64,000 nucleotides of DNA from Bradyrhizobium sp. JYMT SZCCT0428 (lineage in GTDB: Bacteria > Pseudomonadota > Alphaproteobacteria > Rhizobiales > Xanthobacteraceae), in the NCBI RefSeq assembly GCF_018131075.1, contig NZ_JAFCLS010000021.1, positions 1 through 64,000 of the forward strand, given 5' to 3'. The translations under genes were made by a program, and so were the position numbers. The notes beneath the pieces were generated by a model. It had not been told where the DNA came from. It saw only the letters and a program-made list of their open reading frames with translations, and made no database searches. This document shows, piece after piece, positions 24,345-32,277 of this stretch; position 1 is the stretch's first letter, and each line of letters opens with the position of its first letter.

Positions 24345-24444
24345 TCGAATCCCTCTGGGTTGCGGGCGGGAACGTGCCCAGAAGGCGCCGTCTTGACAAA
24401 CGATCAGTTTTGAACGCAGGCATTAGAAAAACTAGGGACGAGCA

Positions 24445-25362
24445 ATGCGCCGCAGGACGAAGCTTTCACACCTTCCGCTGAATGCGCTACGGGCCTTTGA
24501 GGCGACGGCGCGCAACCTGAGTTTCACCCGTGCCGGGCTTGAGCTCCGCGTAACGCAGGCCGCCGTCAGCCAGCAGGTGAAAGCGCTGGAGGACAGGCTT
24601 GGCGCGCAGCTGTTTCGCCGGCTTCCGCGCGGCGTCGCGCTGACCGACGAAGGACAGTTACTGCTTCCCAGCATCGTCGAAGCCTTCGGGCGCCTCAACG
24701 AAGCGCTCAATCGTTTTGAAGACGGTCGCTACCAGGACGTCATCACGATCGGCGTCGTCGGCACCTTCGCGTCGGGGTGGCTGCTGCCGCGGCTCGACAG
24801 TTTCAGGAAGGCGCATCCGCGGATCGACTTGCGCCTGTTCGTCAACAACAATCGCGTCGACATAGCGGGCGAAGGCCTCGATTACGCCATTAGGTTTGGC
24901 GACGGCCTCTGGCACGGTACGGAGGCGATCCACCTGATGGCGGCGCCGCTTACTCCGTTCTGCGCGCCGGCAGTGGCCCGCCGGCTGAAAAGGCCGGCCG
25001 ATCTCAAACGCGAGGAGCTGCTGCGTTCCTATCGGCAGGATGAATGGTCGCGCTGGTTTGCCGCGGCGGGACTGCTCAGTCCCGTCATCAAGGGAATGGT
25101 GTTCGATTCATCGATCACGATCGCCAGCGTGGCAGCGCGCGGTGCCGGCGTTGCGTTGTTGCCGGCGGAGATGTTTCGGGACGAGGTCCTTGAGCGGCGG
25201 CTGGTACGTCCGTTCAAGACCGAAGTAACGCTCGGCGACTACTGGATAACGTCGCTGCACTCCCGGCGACCATCGTCTGCGATGCTCTCGTTCAAGAGCT
25301 GGTTGCTTGAATCGATCACAGCGAAAACGGAAGCCCCGGCCCGGAATACCCGCAGCCAATAG
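24445..25362 (+). CDS. LysR family regulator, AmpR-like
   Basis: A 305-residue LysR protein divergent from the beta-lactamase, as in classical ampR-ampC/bla pairs. The N-terminus LPLNALRAFEATARNLSFTRAGLELRVTQAAVSQQVKALE is the AmpR/GcvA-type winged HTH. The effector domain has the usual length and contains WLLPRLDSFRKAHPRIDLR. ATG 24445 has AGGGA upstream. By family knowledge it would repress or activate the lactamase according to muropeptide levels. The 100-bp intergenic region must hold both promoters; a TTGACA hexamer is at 24393-24398, but no clear -10 partner was found. Confidence 0.87.
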   Translation: MRRRTKLSHLPLNALRAFEATARNLSFTRAGLELRVTQAAVSQQVKALEDRLGAQLFRRLPRGVALTDEGQLLLPSIVEAFGRLNEALNRFEDGRYQDVITIGVVGTFASGWLLPRLDSFRKAHPRIDLRLFVNNNRVDIAGEGLDYAIRFGDGLWHGTEAIHLMAAPLTPFCAPAVARRLKRPADLKREELLRSYRQDEWSRWFAAAGLLSPVIKGMVFDSSITIASVAARGAGVALLPAEMFRDEVLERRLVRPFKTEVTLGDYWITSLHSRRPSSAMLSFKSWLLESITAKTEAPARNTRSQ

Positions 25363-25371
25363 TCGGGGTTG

Positions 25372-26685
25372 CTACCGCTTCGTGGCGCGCTCCAGGAACT
25401 GCACCAAAGCGGCACGGTCCTGTTCGGAACCGATGCGCTGCTCGGGCATCTTGGTGCCCGGCGTGTAGGCCGCAGGCCCGATCTCGAACAATTTCGAAAC
25501 CGTTTCCGGCGTCCAGACGATATCGAGCCGCTTGAGCGCGTCGGAAAAATCATATCCCGGCAAGGTCGCAATGCGCCGGCCGAACAGGCCGGCCAGCGTC
25601 GGCCCTGCCCGGTTGGCCTGATCAGCACCTAGCGTATGGCAGGCGACGCAGGCACGAAAAATATCCGCGCCGCGGTCGCCGGCATACGCGGCCAGCGGGT
25701 CTGCCGTGTGTTCAAACAGCAAGGGATCGACGGGATCTCCGGTCACCGCGTTCCAGCGGCGGATGGTGCTGTCAGCGCCGCCGGTGAGCAGCGTGCGACT
25801 ATCAGGCAGAAACGCCACCGACCAGACCGGCAGCCCGGGACCTACCAATGTGCGCGCCAGATTGCGCGTCTTGCGATCGATCACCGCGACCGCGCCACCA
25901 ATACCGGCGGCCGCGACCCACGCGCCGTCGGGCGAGATCGCCATCGAGATCACAGGCCTCGGGCCGGTTTCAACGTCACCGGCGCGCGCACCGTCGCTGC
26001 GCAGAAAATACAGTTTGCCGTCGGCGCCTCCGGCCGCGATTTCGCCATCACGGCCAATCGCCACCGCGTTGAGCGGGCTCGGCATCGCAATGACTGTCGG
26101 CGGCGACGCGCCCGCCAGCGGCCAGATGCGAACGCTCTGATCGTAGCTGACGCTGACCAGCGTGCGGCCGTCGGGCGAAAAGGCGACGCCGTTGACGTTC
26201 TGGGTATGCCCTTCCAGCACGCGCGGCGCGCCGCCCGCGAGCGGCCACAGGCGCACCGTTTGATCCCACGACACGGAGGCCAATGTTGCGCCGTCGGGCG
26301 AAACCGCAAGGGCTGCGATCGGCGCGGTATGGCCTTCCAGCACCGCGTCGGGCCGGGTGTTGCCGGCGGTCCAGATCGCAATGCGGCCATCGGCGCCCGC
26401 CGTCGCGGCCCGTCCGTCCCGGAGCAACGCCACCGCGTTGACGGCGTCGGCGTGGAAACGGAGCACCTGCTCGGCCGCATTTGTCGTCAACGACCAGCGG
26501 ATCGCGGTTGAATCGAAGCTGCCTGAAATGACGCTCGCGCCGTCGGGTGAAATCGCCAAGGCCCGCACCGGCCCGCCATGGCCGCGCAACTGCGCGTGGG
26601 CGGCGCTGGTGCCAAAGGCCGGCAGGACCAGCAGAGCGGCCCAGGTCAGTGCTATGAGGCGGGAGATGGTGTGAGCACGGATCAT
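25372..26685 (-). CDS. seven-blade WD40 propeller fused to cytochrome c
   Basis: A 437-residue exported protein. A Sec signal ends near residue 31 (TSAAHA). Seven WD40-type blades follow, with GH...D...W-like spacing (starting near residues 35, 78, 118, 159, 203, 244 and 285). The fold ends in a class I cytochrome c domain from about residue 330, with haem motif Cys346-Val-Ala-Cys349-His350 and axial Met413 (GTKMPEQ). It should be a periplasmic electron carrier with a protein-binding platform. It closes the run of minus-strand genes headed by formate dehydrogenase, so it may accept electrons from that enzyme or its quinone loop. A truncated copy of its C-terminus lies at 22841-22935. Confidence 0.85.
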   Translation of the reverse strand: MIRAHTISRLIALTWAALLVLPAFGTSAAHAQLRGHGGPVRALAISPDGASVISGSFDSTAIRWSLTTNAAEQVLRFHADAVNAVALLRDGRAATAGADGRIAIWTAGNTRPDAVLEGHTAPIAALAVSPDGATLASVSWDQTVRLWPLAGGAPRVLEGHTQNVNGVAFSPDGRTLVSVSYDQSVRIWPLAGASPPTVIAMPSPLNAVAIGRDGEIAAGGADGKLYFLRSDGARAGDVETGPRPVISMAISPDGAWVAAAGIGGAVAVIDRKTRNLARTLVGPGLPVWSVAFLPDSRTLLTGGADSTIRRWNAVTGDPVDPLLFEHTADPLAAYAGDRGADIFRACVACHTLGADQANRAGPTLAGLFGRRIATLPGYDFSDALKRLDIVWTPETVSKLFEIGPAAYTPGTKMPEQRIGSEQDRAALVQFLERATKR

Positions 26686-26743
26686 CTGCGGCGATCGTTT
26701 CGTCCGTTCGTGTCGCCGTCAAGGCAAGCATTGCTGAATGGGA

Positions 26744-27151
26744 TCAGCGCATGCCCGGTTTGTCGCGATCGAGGGCCTTGGCCTGGAGCTCGTCGAGATA
26801 ATCCTGAAAACGCCGCTCGGCGTTGCTGCCGAGATCGTGCAGGAACGCCCAGGAATAGATGCCGGTATTGTGCATGTCGTCGAAGCCGAGCCGCACGGCG
26901 TAATTGCCGACGGGATCGACGGAGAGAATGGTCACGTTGCGCTTGCCGCCGACCGTCTTGCGTTGCGCTTCGGAATGCCCCTGGACTTCGGCGGACGGAC
27001 TGGTCACCCGGAGCAGTTCGGCCGACAGGTTGAAATCCGCACCGTCGTCGAAGGTGACGTGAAGGGCGCGGCGGTCCTTCACCAGCCGGATTTCCACCGG
27101 CCACGCCGCAACTGCCTTAACTTCCTTGGGAGCGTTCAACATCCGAGCCAA
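26744..27151 (-). CDS. DUF971 protein (gamma-butyrobetaine hydroxylase N-terminal-like)
   Basis: A 135-residue cytoplasmic protein matching the DUF971 pattern: LRVTSPSAEVQGH, GKRNVTILSVDPVGNYAVRLGFDDMHNTGIYSWAFLHDLG. In eukaryotic gamma-butyrobetaine hydroxylase this module binds zinc through His/Cys residues. Bacterial stand-alone versions are often near Fe-S assembly and Mrp genes. The ATG at 27151 or three codons later may be used. It sits 3 bp after the small exported protein gene in the formate dehydrogenase run, which points to a role in cofactor or metal delivery for that enzyme; this is inference. Confidence 0.8.
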   Translation of the reverse strand: MARMLNAPKEVKAVAAWPVEIRLVKDRRALHVTFDDGADFNLSAELLRVTSPSAEVQGHSEAQRKTVGGKRNVTILSVDPVGNYAVRLGFDDMHNTGIYSWAFLHDLGSNAERRFQDYLDELQAKALDRDKPGMR

Positions 27152-27154
27152 AAA

Positions 27155-27310
27155 TCAGTTCGGCCCGATCAGATTTTTACCGGGATCGCCGACCCTCGCC
27201 CCGCTGGTGGTGTAGGCAACCGAACTCGACTGCTGAATGGTGTCGAGCACGGACGACACGCAGAACGCGGCGATCGCCGCAAACGCCAAAGCCGCCAGAA
27301 AGCTCTTCAT
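27155..27310 (-). CDS. small membrane/exported protein of the formate dehydrogenase operon
   Basis: A 51-residue protein with one hydrophobic N-terminal segment (FLAALAFAAIAAFCVSSVL) that is either a signal peptide or a membrane anchor, then a short polar tail. The ATG at 27310 has GAGGGAAA at the right distance. The frame continues upstream to 27388 without a ribosome site. It lies 34 bp after the cytochrome b subunit gene and 3 bp before the DUF971 gene. It may be a small accessory subunit of the membrane complex; no family name is known to me. Confidence 0.6.
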   Translation of the reverse strand: MKSFLAALAFAAIAAFCVSSVLDTIQQSSSVAYTTSGARVGDPGKNLIGPN

Positions 27311-27344
27311 CGTATTTCCCTCGAACTGCTCGGTACCCGTATCG

Positions 27345-28355
27345 TCATTCGGCCGCCACGGCGTGCGTGCCATCTTTCGACGGCGCACGGCCCTTGGCCT
27401 GCTCCTCCGCGACCCAGAGCGCGTGATGCTCCTTGGCCCAGTTCAGGTCGACCTCGCCGGTGCCCATCGCATCGAACGCACCCTCCATCCCGACGGAACC
27501 GATATAGATGTGGGCCAGCATGGCCGCGATGAAGAGCATCGCGATCACCGCATGGATCACGGTCCAGAATTGCAACGCCGTGACATTGGCCGGAAGATAC
27601 GGGAACAGCATGAACCAGCCCGACACCGACATCAGCGCGCCGCCGATGATCACGATCCAGAAGATGCCCTTCTGGCCGGCATTGAAGCGTTTGGCCGGCG
27701 GATGCTTGCCATTGGCCAGGATCCCGCCGCCCTGCTTGATCCATTGCCAGTCGAGCTTCCCGGGGATGTTATCCTTGATCCAGATCAGGAACATGATCGC
27801 GAGGCCAAGCATGAACGGAAACGCCAGATAATCGTGCGCGATCTTGGCCCAGCCCGACATGGTCGCGAACGCCTGGGCGCCGAACAGCGGCATGATCAGG
27901 ACCCGCCCGAAGCTGATGTTGAGCCCCGACAGCGCCAGCACGACGAAACAGCTCGCCGTCAGCCAATGGGTGAAGCGTTCGAAGCTCGCAAAACGCAAGA
28001 TCTTGGTGCCGGAAAAACCGTGATCGACGCGAATCCTGCCGCGCACCGCCAGGAAGATCGCCAGCAGCACGATCATTCCAAGGATGGCGACGCCGCCGAT
28101 GATCGGCAGCTTGCTGCGCTGAAAATCGCGCCAGTCGCGGCCCGCGGGCTGGATCAGGCTGGAGGCCATGGTATCCGGGATCGATATCCGCCCGGTGATC
28201 TTGTCGCCCTCCTTCAGCGCGTTCAGGAGTTTGTCTTCCTGAACAGCTTCAGCGGTCGGCTTGAACGTCAGCTGCGCGGCGGCGGGATGCGCGAACACAA
28301 ACAGCAACGCGATGGCGGCGCATAGCGCCCGGAGGTGTGAAAGAGAGCTTGGCAT
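27345..28355 (-). CDS. formate dehydrogenase subunit gamma (cytochrome b556)
   Basis: A 336-residue inner-membrane di-haem cytochrome b subunit that passes electrons from the Fe-S subunit to quinone. A signal-like N-terminus (LRALCAAIALLFVFAHPAAAQ) and a periplasmic stretch precede the four-helix core. Helices are near 85 (IIGGVAILGMIVLLAIFL), 140, 180, 245 and 275. His residues likely to bind haem are in FERFTHWLT, KIAHDYLAFP and VIHAVIAMLFIAAMLAHIY. The ATG at 28355 is used because the signal segment starts there; the much longer frame to 28847 is a shadow of the beta-subunit gene. Confidence 0.88.
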   Translation of the reverse strand: MPSSLSHLRALCAAIALLFVFAHPAAAQLTFKPTAEAVQEDKLLNALKEGDKITGRISIPDTMASSLIQPAGRDWRDFQRSKLPIIGGVAILGMIVLLAIFLAVRGRIRVDHGFSGTKILRFASFERFTHWLTASCFVVLALSGLNISFGRVLIMPLFGAQAFATMSGWAKIAHDYLAFPFMLGLAIMFLIWIKDNIPGKLDWQWIKQGGGILANGKHPPAKRFNAGQKGIFWIVIIGGALMSVSGWFMLFPYLPANVTALQFWTVIHAVIAMLFIAAMLAHIYIGSVGMEGAFDAMGTGEVDLNWAKEHHALWVAEEQAKGRAPSKDGTHAVAAE

Positions 28356-28420
28356 AGGCCCGTGACCTTCCCGTTTCTCGTGACATGTGCGCCGCCGCGC
28401 CCCGCGCGACGGCCAAGGCA

Positions 28421-29017
28421 TCAGCCGGTCGGTGAATCCGCGTAAGCCGTTTTCCAGCCCCACATGCCCGAACCGTAACCGCGCTTCATCACGCGCTCCT
28501 TGTAGATTTCGGCGATGATGGCGCCGTCGCCGGCGAGCAGCGACTTGGTCGAGCACATCTCGGCGCAAATCGGCAGCTTGCCTTCGGCCAGACGATTGGC
28601 GCCGTATTTGGCGTATTCGGCCGGGGTGGAGTCCGCTTCCGGCCCGCCCGCGCAATAGGTGCACTTGTCCATCTTGCCGCGCGAACCGAAATTGCCGACT
28701 TTCGGATATTGCGGCGCGCCGAACGGGCACGCGTAGAAGCAATAGCCGCAGCCGATGCACAGGTCCTTGGAGTGGAGCACCACACCGTCGGCGGTGGTGT
28801 AGAAGCACGACACCGGACAGACGGCGGCGCATGGCGCATCGGTGCAATGCATGCAGGCCATCGACACCGAGCGTTCGCCGGGCTTGCCGTCATTAATGGT
28901 GACGACGCGGCGGCGATTGATGCCCCACGGCACTTCATGTTCGTTCTTGCAGGCCGTCACGCAGGCGTTGCATTCAATGCAACGGTCGGCATCACAGAGA
29001 AATTTGACGCGAGCCAT
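28421..29017 (-). CDS. fdh3B: formate dehydrogenase subunit beta (four-cluster Fe-S protein)
   Basis: A 198-residue ferredoxin-type subunit with four Cys motifs: CDADRCIECNACVTACKNEH, CMHCTDAPCAAVCPVSC, CIGCGYCFYACPFGAP, and CTYCAGGPE with CAEMCSTKS. It would hold four [4Fe-4S] clusters linking the Mo subunit to the cytochrome b subunit. Unlike the 294-residue FdnH it has no C-terminal membrane anchor, matching the FDH3 type. It is 14 bp after the alpha-subunit gene. It lacks its own signal and would be carried through the Tat pathway with the alpha subunit. Confidence 0.92.
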   Translation of the reverse strand: MARVKFLCDADRCIECNACVTACKNEHEVPWGINRRRVVTINDGKPGERSVSMACMHCTDAPCAAVCPVSCFYTTADGVVLHSKDLCIGCGYCFYACPFGAPQYPKVGNFGSRGKMDKCTYCAGGPEADSTPAEYAKYGANRLAEGKLPICAEMCSTKSLLAGDGAIIAEIYKERVMKRGYGSGMWGWKTAYADSPTG

Positions 29018-29031
29018 GATCTATTCTCCCC

Positions 29032-31998
29032 TCACGCCGATTGAATCTGGCACAGGGTCACCTTGCCCTCGTGCATGCCGGTGACCGGATCGTAGCCGTA
29101 GCTCGTGATCGAGTTCACGCTTTCGCCGAGCACGATCGGATCGCTGCCCTTTGGATATTTGCTGCGCTGGTCGACGCCCTGGAACCAGCCGGAGAAGTGG
29201 AACGGCATGAATGCGACGCCCTTGCCGACGCGGTCGGTGACCAGCGCCTTGACGCGAGCCTTCGATGAGTTCTCCGGGCCATAAACCCAGACCCAGCCGC
29301 CATCCTTGATGCCGCGTTCGGCAGCATCCGATGTGTTGACCTCGACGAACATGTCCTGCTGCAATTCGGCAAGCCATTTGTTCGACCGGGTTTCCTCGCC
29401 GCCGCCTTCATATTCGACGAGACGACCCGACGTGAGGATGATCGGGAATTGCTTGGCAAGCCCCTTGTCCACCGCGGCCTTCTGAACCGAAAAGCCGAGA
29501 TTGGCCATCCGGAATTGGCGGCCATCCGGGCGCGTCGGGTATTTGGCGACGAGTTCGGGGCGAGAAGTGTAGATCGGTTCGCGATGGACCGGCACCGGAT
29601 CCGGCAGATTCCACGCCACCGCGCGGGCCTTGCCGTTGCCATAGGCCATCACGCCATGTTCGAGCGTAACGCGGATGATGCCACCCGACAGGTCGACGGC
29701 CCAGCCGACACCGTCGGGATTGTTGCCGCCGATCTTGTTGATCGTCGCCAGTTCGGCCGCGGTGAGGTCCTTGTCCCAGCCGAGTTTCTTCAGCACGCCG
29801 TAGGTAAACTCCGGATAGCCGTCGGTGAGTTCAGAACCCTTGCTGTAGGAGCCTTCCGACAGCAGGTTGACGTTCTTTACCGAACCGTCCGGCTGCTTCT
29901 CTTCATAGACGACGCCGAACCGCGCCCGGAACGTGCCGCCGCCGTCCTTGACGTGCAGGTTGGTGTTATAGAGCGTGTGCGTTCCCGGATGCTTGATCTC
30001 CGGCGTGCCCCAGCACGGCCACGGCAGGCCGTAATAGTCGCCGCCGATTTCAGGCTCGTCGGCCTTGGCGCGCAGGGTCACCAGGTCGAACTTGCCCTGG
30101 TTCTTCATATGCGCCTTCAGCCGCTCCGGCGACTGGCCGGAATAGCCGGTCGAGAATCCGCCGCGGTTGATTTCGCGCAGCAGCTCTTCCGGCGACGGAC
30201 GGTTGTTCTCCACCTTGAGGTTCTTGAACATCGGGTCGGCGAAGCCGAGCTTCTTGGAAAGCAGGTAGATGATCTCGTAATCGTCCTTGGATTCGAAGAT
30301 CGGCTTGACGATCTGCTCACCCCATTGCAGCGACCGGTTGGAAGCGGTGCGCGAGCCCGAGGTTTCGAACTGGGTGCAGGCCGGCAACAGATAAGTGCCG
30401 TTCTTGCGCTCCGAGATCGCCGCGAACGTTGTCGGATGCGGATCGGCGACCACGAGCAGTTCGAGCTTCTCGAGGCCCTTCACCATCTCGGTCATGCGCG
30501 GGATGGTATTGCCGCCATGCCCCATGATGACCACGCCCTTGATGATGTCGCGTTGATCGACATCATCAGGATTGGCCAGCGTCGCGTCGAACCAGCGGGT
30601 CCACGGGATGCCCGGCAATTCCATGTTCTGCTTGCGGGTGCGGGCCGGACGGCCCGCCTTGGCCGGCACTTCGTCGAAGCGCGCCTGCAGATAATCGTAT
30701 TCGACCTCCCAGACCCGCGCCCAGTGCTTCCAGGCGCCTTCAACGAGGCCGTAATACAGCGGCAGCGTCACGATATCGAGGCCGATATCGGTGGCGCCCT
30801 GCACGTTGCAATGGCCGCGGAAAATGTTGGCGCCGCCGCCGAAGGTGCCGACATTGCCGGTCGCCAGCAGCAGGGTGCAATAGGCGCGGACGTTGGCGGT
30901 GCCGACGGTGTGCTGGGTACCGCCCATGCACCAGACGAACGCCGACGGCTTCTGCTTCGCAAAGGTCTCGGCGACTTTCTTGACCTGTTCGCCCGGAATA
31001 CCGGTGACGCGCTCGACCTCTTCCGGCGTCCACTTGGCGACTTCGGCGCGGATCTGGTCCATGCCGTAAACGCGCTGCTTGATGTATTCCTTGTCTTCCC
31101 AGCCGTTGGCGAAGATGTGGTGCAGCATGCCCCAGATCACCGCGATGTCGGTGCCGCTGCGGAAGCGCACATATTCGGTGGCGTGGGCCGCGGTGCGGGT
31201 GAAGCGCGGATCGAGCACGAAGACGTTGGCGCGGTTGATCTCCTTGCCGGTCAGGATGTGCTGCAGCGACACCGGATGCGCTTCGGCGGCGTTCGAGCCC
31301 ATGAAGACGATGGTCTTCGAGTTGCGCATGTCGTTGTAGGAATTGGTCATCGCGCCGTAGCCCCAGGTATTGGCGACGCCGGCGACGGTGGTCGAATGAC
31401 AGATGCGGGCCTGGTGGTCGATGGAGTTGGTGCCCCAGAACGCCGCGAATTTGCGGAACAGATAGCCGCCCTCATTGGAGAATTTCGCGGAACCGAGCAG
31501 ATAGACGGAATCCGCGCCCGACTTGGCGCGGATCTCCAGCATCTTGTCGCCGATCTCGTTGATGGCGACGTCCCACGATATTTTCTGCCACTCGCCGTTG
31601 ACGAGCTTCATCGGGTATTTCAGGCGGCGATCGCCGTGCACGAGCTCGCGCACGGACGCACCCTTGGCGCAATGCGAGCCGCGGTTGATCGGGCTGTCCC
31701 ACGCCGGCTCCTGGCCGACCCAGACGCCGTTCTGCACTTCGGCGATCACGGTGCAGCCGACCGAACAATGCGTGCAGATGTTCTTTTTGATTTCCGTCGG
31801 CGCGCCGACGATTTTCGGACCGGCCTCTGCCTTGCGCACCGAGCCGAGCGGCATCAAGCCGAGGGCGGCGCCGGCGCCTGCAGCCAGACCGGATCGGCGC
31901 AGGAACGTGCGGCGGTCGAGAACCCCTGAAGCCAGGCCGGCGGCGACGCCTTGCAAACGCGCCTTGCCTGCGGATCCGTCTTTTCGCTTCATCAACAT
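29032..31998 (-). CDS. formate dehydrogenase subunit alpha (molybdopterin, Cys-type)
   Basis: A 988-residue periplasmic catalytic subunit that oxidises formate to CO2. The twin-arginine signal DRRTFLRRSGLAAGAGAA lies near residues 28-45. Cys75, Cys78, Cys82 and Cys110 bind the [4Fe-4S] cluster (CTHCSVGC ... SHCAKG). The Mo ligand is Cys200 in ARICHSTTV, so no selenocysteine is used and no recoding is needed. The C-terminal molydopterin-binding domain is present (GRLVEYEGGGEE, DRVGKGVAFMPFHFSG). The gene follows the small Tat-signal gene by 13 bp. Folding and cofactor loading before export would need the TorD-type chaperone encoded two genes upstream. Confidence 0.93.
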   Translation of the reverse strand: MLMKRKDGSAGKARLQGVAAGLASGVLDRRTFLRRSGLAAGAGAALGLMPLGSVRKAEAGPKIVGAPTEIKKNICTHCSVGCTVIAEVQNGVWVGQEPAWDSPINRGSHCAKGASVRELVHGDRRLKYPMKLVNGEWQKISWDVAINEIGDKMLEIRAKSGADSVYLLGSAKFSNEGGYLFRKFAAFWGTNSIDHQARICHSTTVAGVANTWGYGAMTNSYNDMRNSKTIVFMGSNAAEAHPVSLQHILTGKEINRANVFVLDPRFTRTAAHATEYVRFRSGTDIAVIWGMLHHIFANGWEDKEYIKQRVYGMDQIRAEVAKWTPEEVERVTGIPGEQVKKVAETFAKQKPSAFVWCMGGTQHTVGTANVRAYCTLLLATGNVGTFGGGANIFRGHCNVQGATDIGLDIVTLPLYYGLVEGAWKHWARVWEVEYDYLQARFDEVPAKAGRPARTRKQNMELPGIPWTRWFDATLANPDDVDQRDIIKGVVIMGHGGNTIPRMTEMVKGLEKLELLVVADPHPTTFAAISERKNGTYLLPACTQFETSGSRTASNRSLQWGEQIVKPIFESKDDYEIIYLLSKKLGFADPMFKNLKVENNRPSPEELLREINRGGFSTGYSGQSPERLKAHMKNQGKFDLVTLRAKADEPEIGGDYYGLPWPCWGTPEIKHPGTHTLYNTNLHVKDGGGTFRARFGVVYEEKQPDGSVKNVNLLSEGSYSKGSELTDGYPEFTYGVLKKLGWDKDLTAAELATINKIGGNNPDGVGWAVDLSGGIIRVTLEHGVMAYGNGKARAVAWNLPDPVPVHREPIYTSRPELVAKYPTRPDGRQFRMANLGFSVQKAAVDKGLAKQFPIILTSGRLVEYEGGGEETRSNKWLAELQQDMFVEVNTSDAAERGIKDGGWVWVYGPENSSKARVKALVTDRVGKGVAFMPFHFSGWFQGVDQRSKYPKGSDPIVLGESVNSITSYGYDPVTGMHEGKVTLCQIQSA

Positions 31999-32011
31999 GT
32001 GCGTGTTCCCA

Positions 32012-32236
32012 TCAATAGCGGTTGACGCGGTAGAAATTCTTGACGTGATCGGTTTCCTTGTAGCGGGCCTTGATGCGCTCGCCCTGCGCCTCGTCCGCGA
32101 CCGCCTCTCCTCCCGCCAGCGGCACCACGGCTGCCGCAGCGACTGCCGATCCGCCCATCATGAACAAACGGCGGCGATCGAGCCCCTTGGCATCGAGCGG
32201 CTTGTCGGCCGGCGCCTTGTCGGATGGTTTGCTCAT
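32012..32236 (-). CDS. small Tat-signal protein of formate dehydrogenase locus
   Basis: A 74-residue protein. An unusually long polar N-terminus (MSKPSDKAPADKPLDAKG) is followed by a twin-arginine motif, LDRRRLFMMGGSAVAAAAVVPL, and a short mature tail with DHVKNFYRVNRY. The ATG at 32236 has GGAGGA upstream. Proteins of this type are regularly found just before alphaproteobacterial FDH alpha genes, often annotated only as Tat-signal or formate dehydrogenase region TAT target. It may ride with, or proofread export of, the enzyme; no function is established that I know. Confidence 0.75.
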   Translation of the reverse strand: MSKPSDKAPADKPLDAKGLDRRRLFMMGGSAVAAAAVVPLAGGEAVADEAQGERIKARYKETDHVKNFYRVNRY

Positions 32237-32277
32237 CGCGGTCTCCTCCACTTCAAACGTTCAGTTGCCTTTGCGCG

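Noticed and set aside
24393..24407. FNR/FixK-like TTGACAAACGATCA between bla and ampR
   Set aside because: The half-sites are one base too far apart and the second is imperfect; more likely part of promoter sequence.
28356..28847. Upstream extension of the formate dehydrogenase gamma frame
   Set aside because: It is a shadow of the Fe-S subunit gene; the signal peptide starts at 28355.
29449..31929. 826-residue plus-strand frame opposite FdhA
   Set aside because: Antisense shadow of a clearly conserved enzyme; GC-rich codon bias alone creates such frames.
29032..31998. Selenocysteine in FdhA
   Set aside because: The Mo-ligand position reads as Cys (ICHS) and there is no in-frame TGA, so no recoding is needed.
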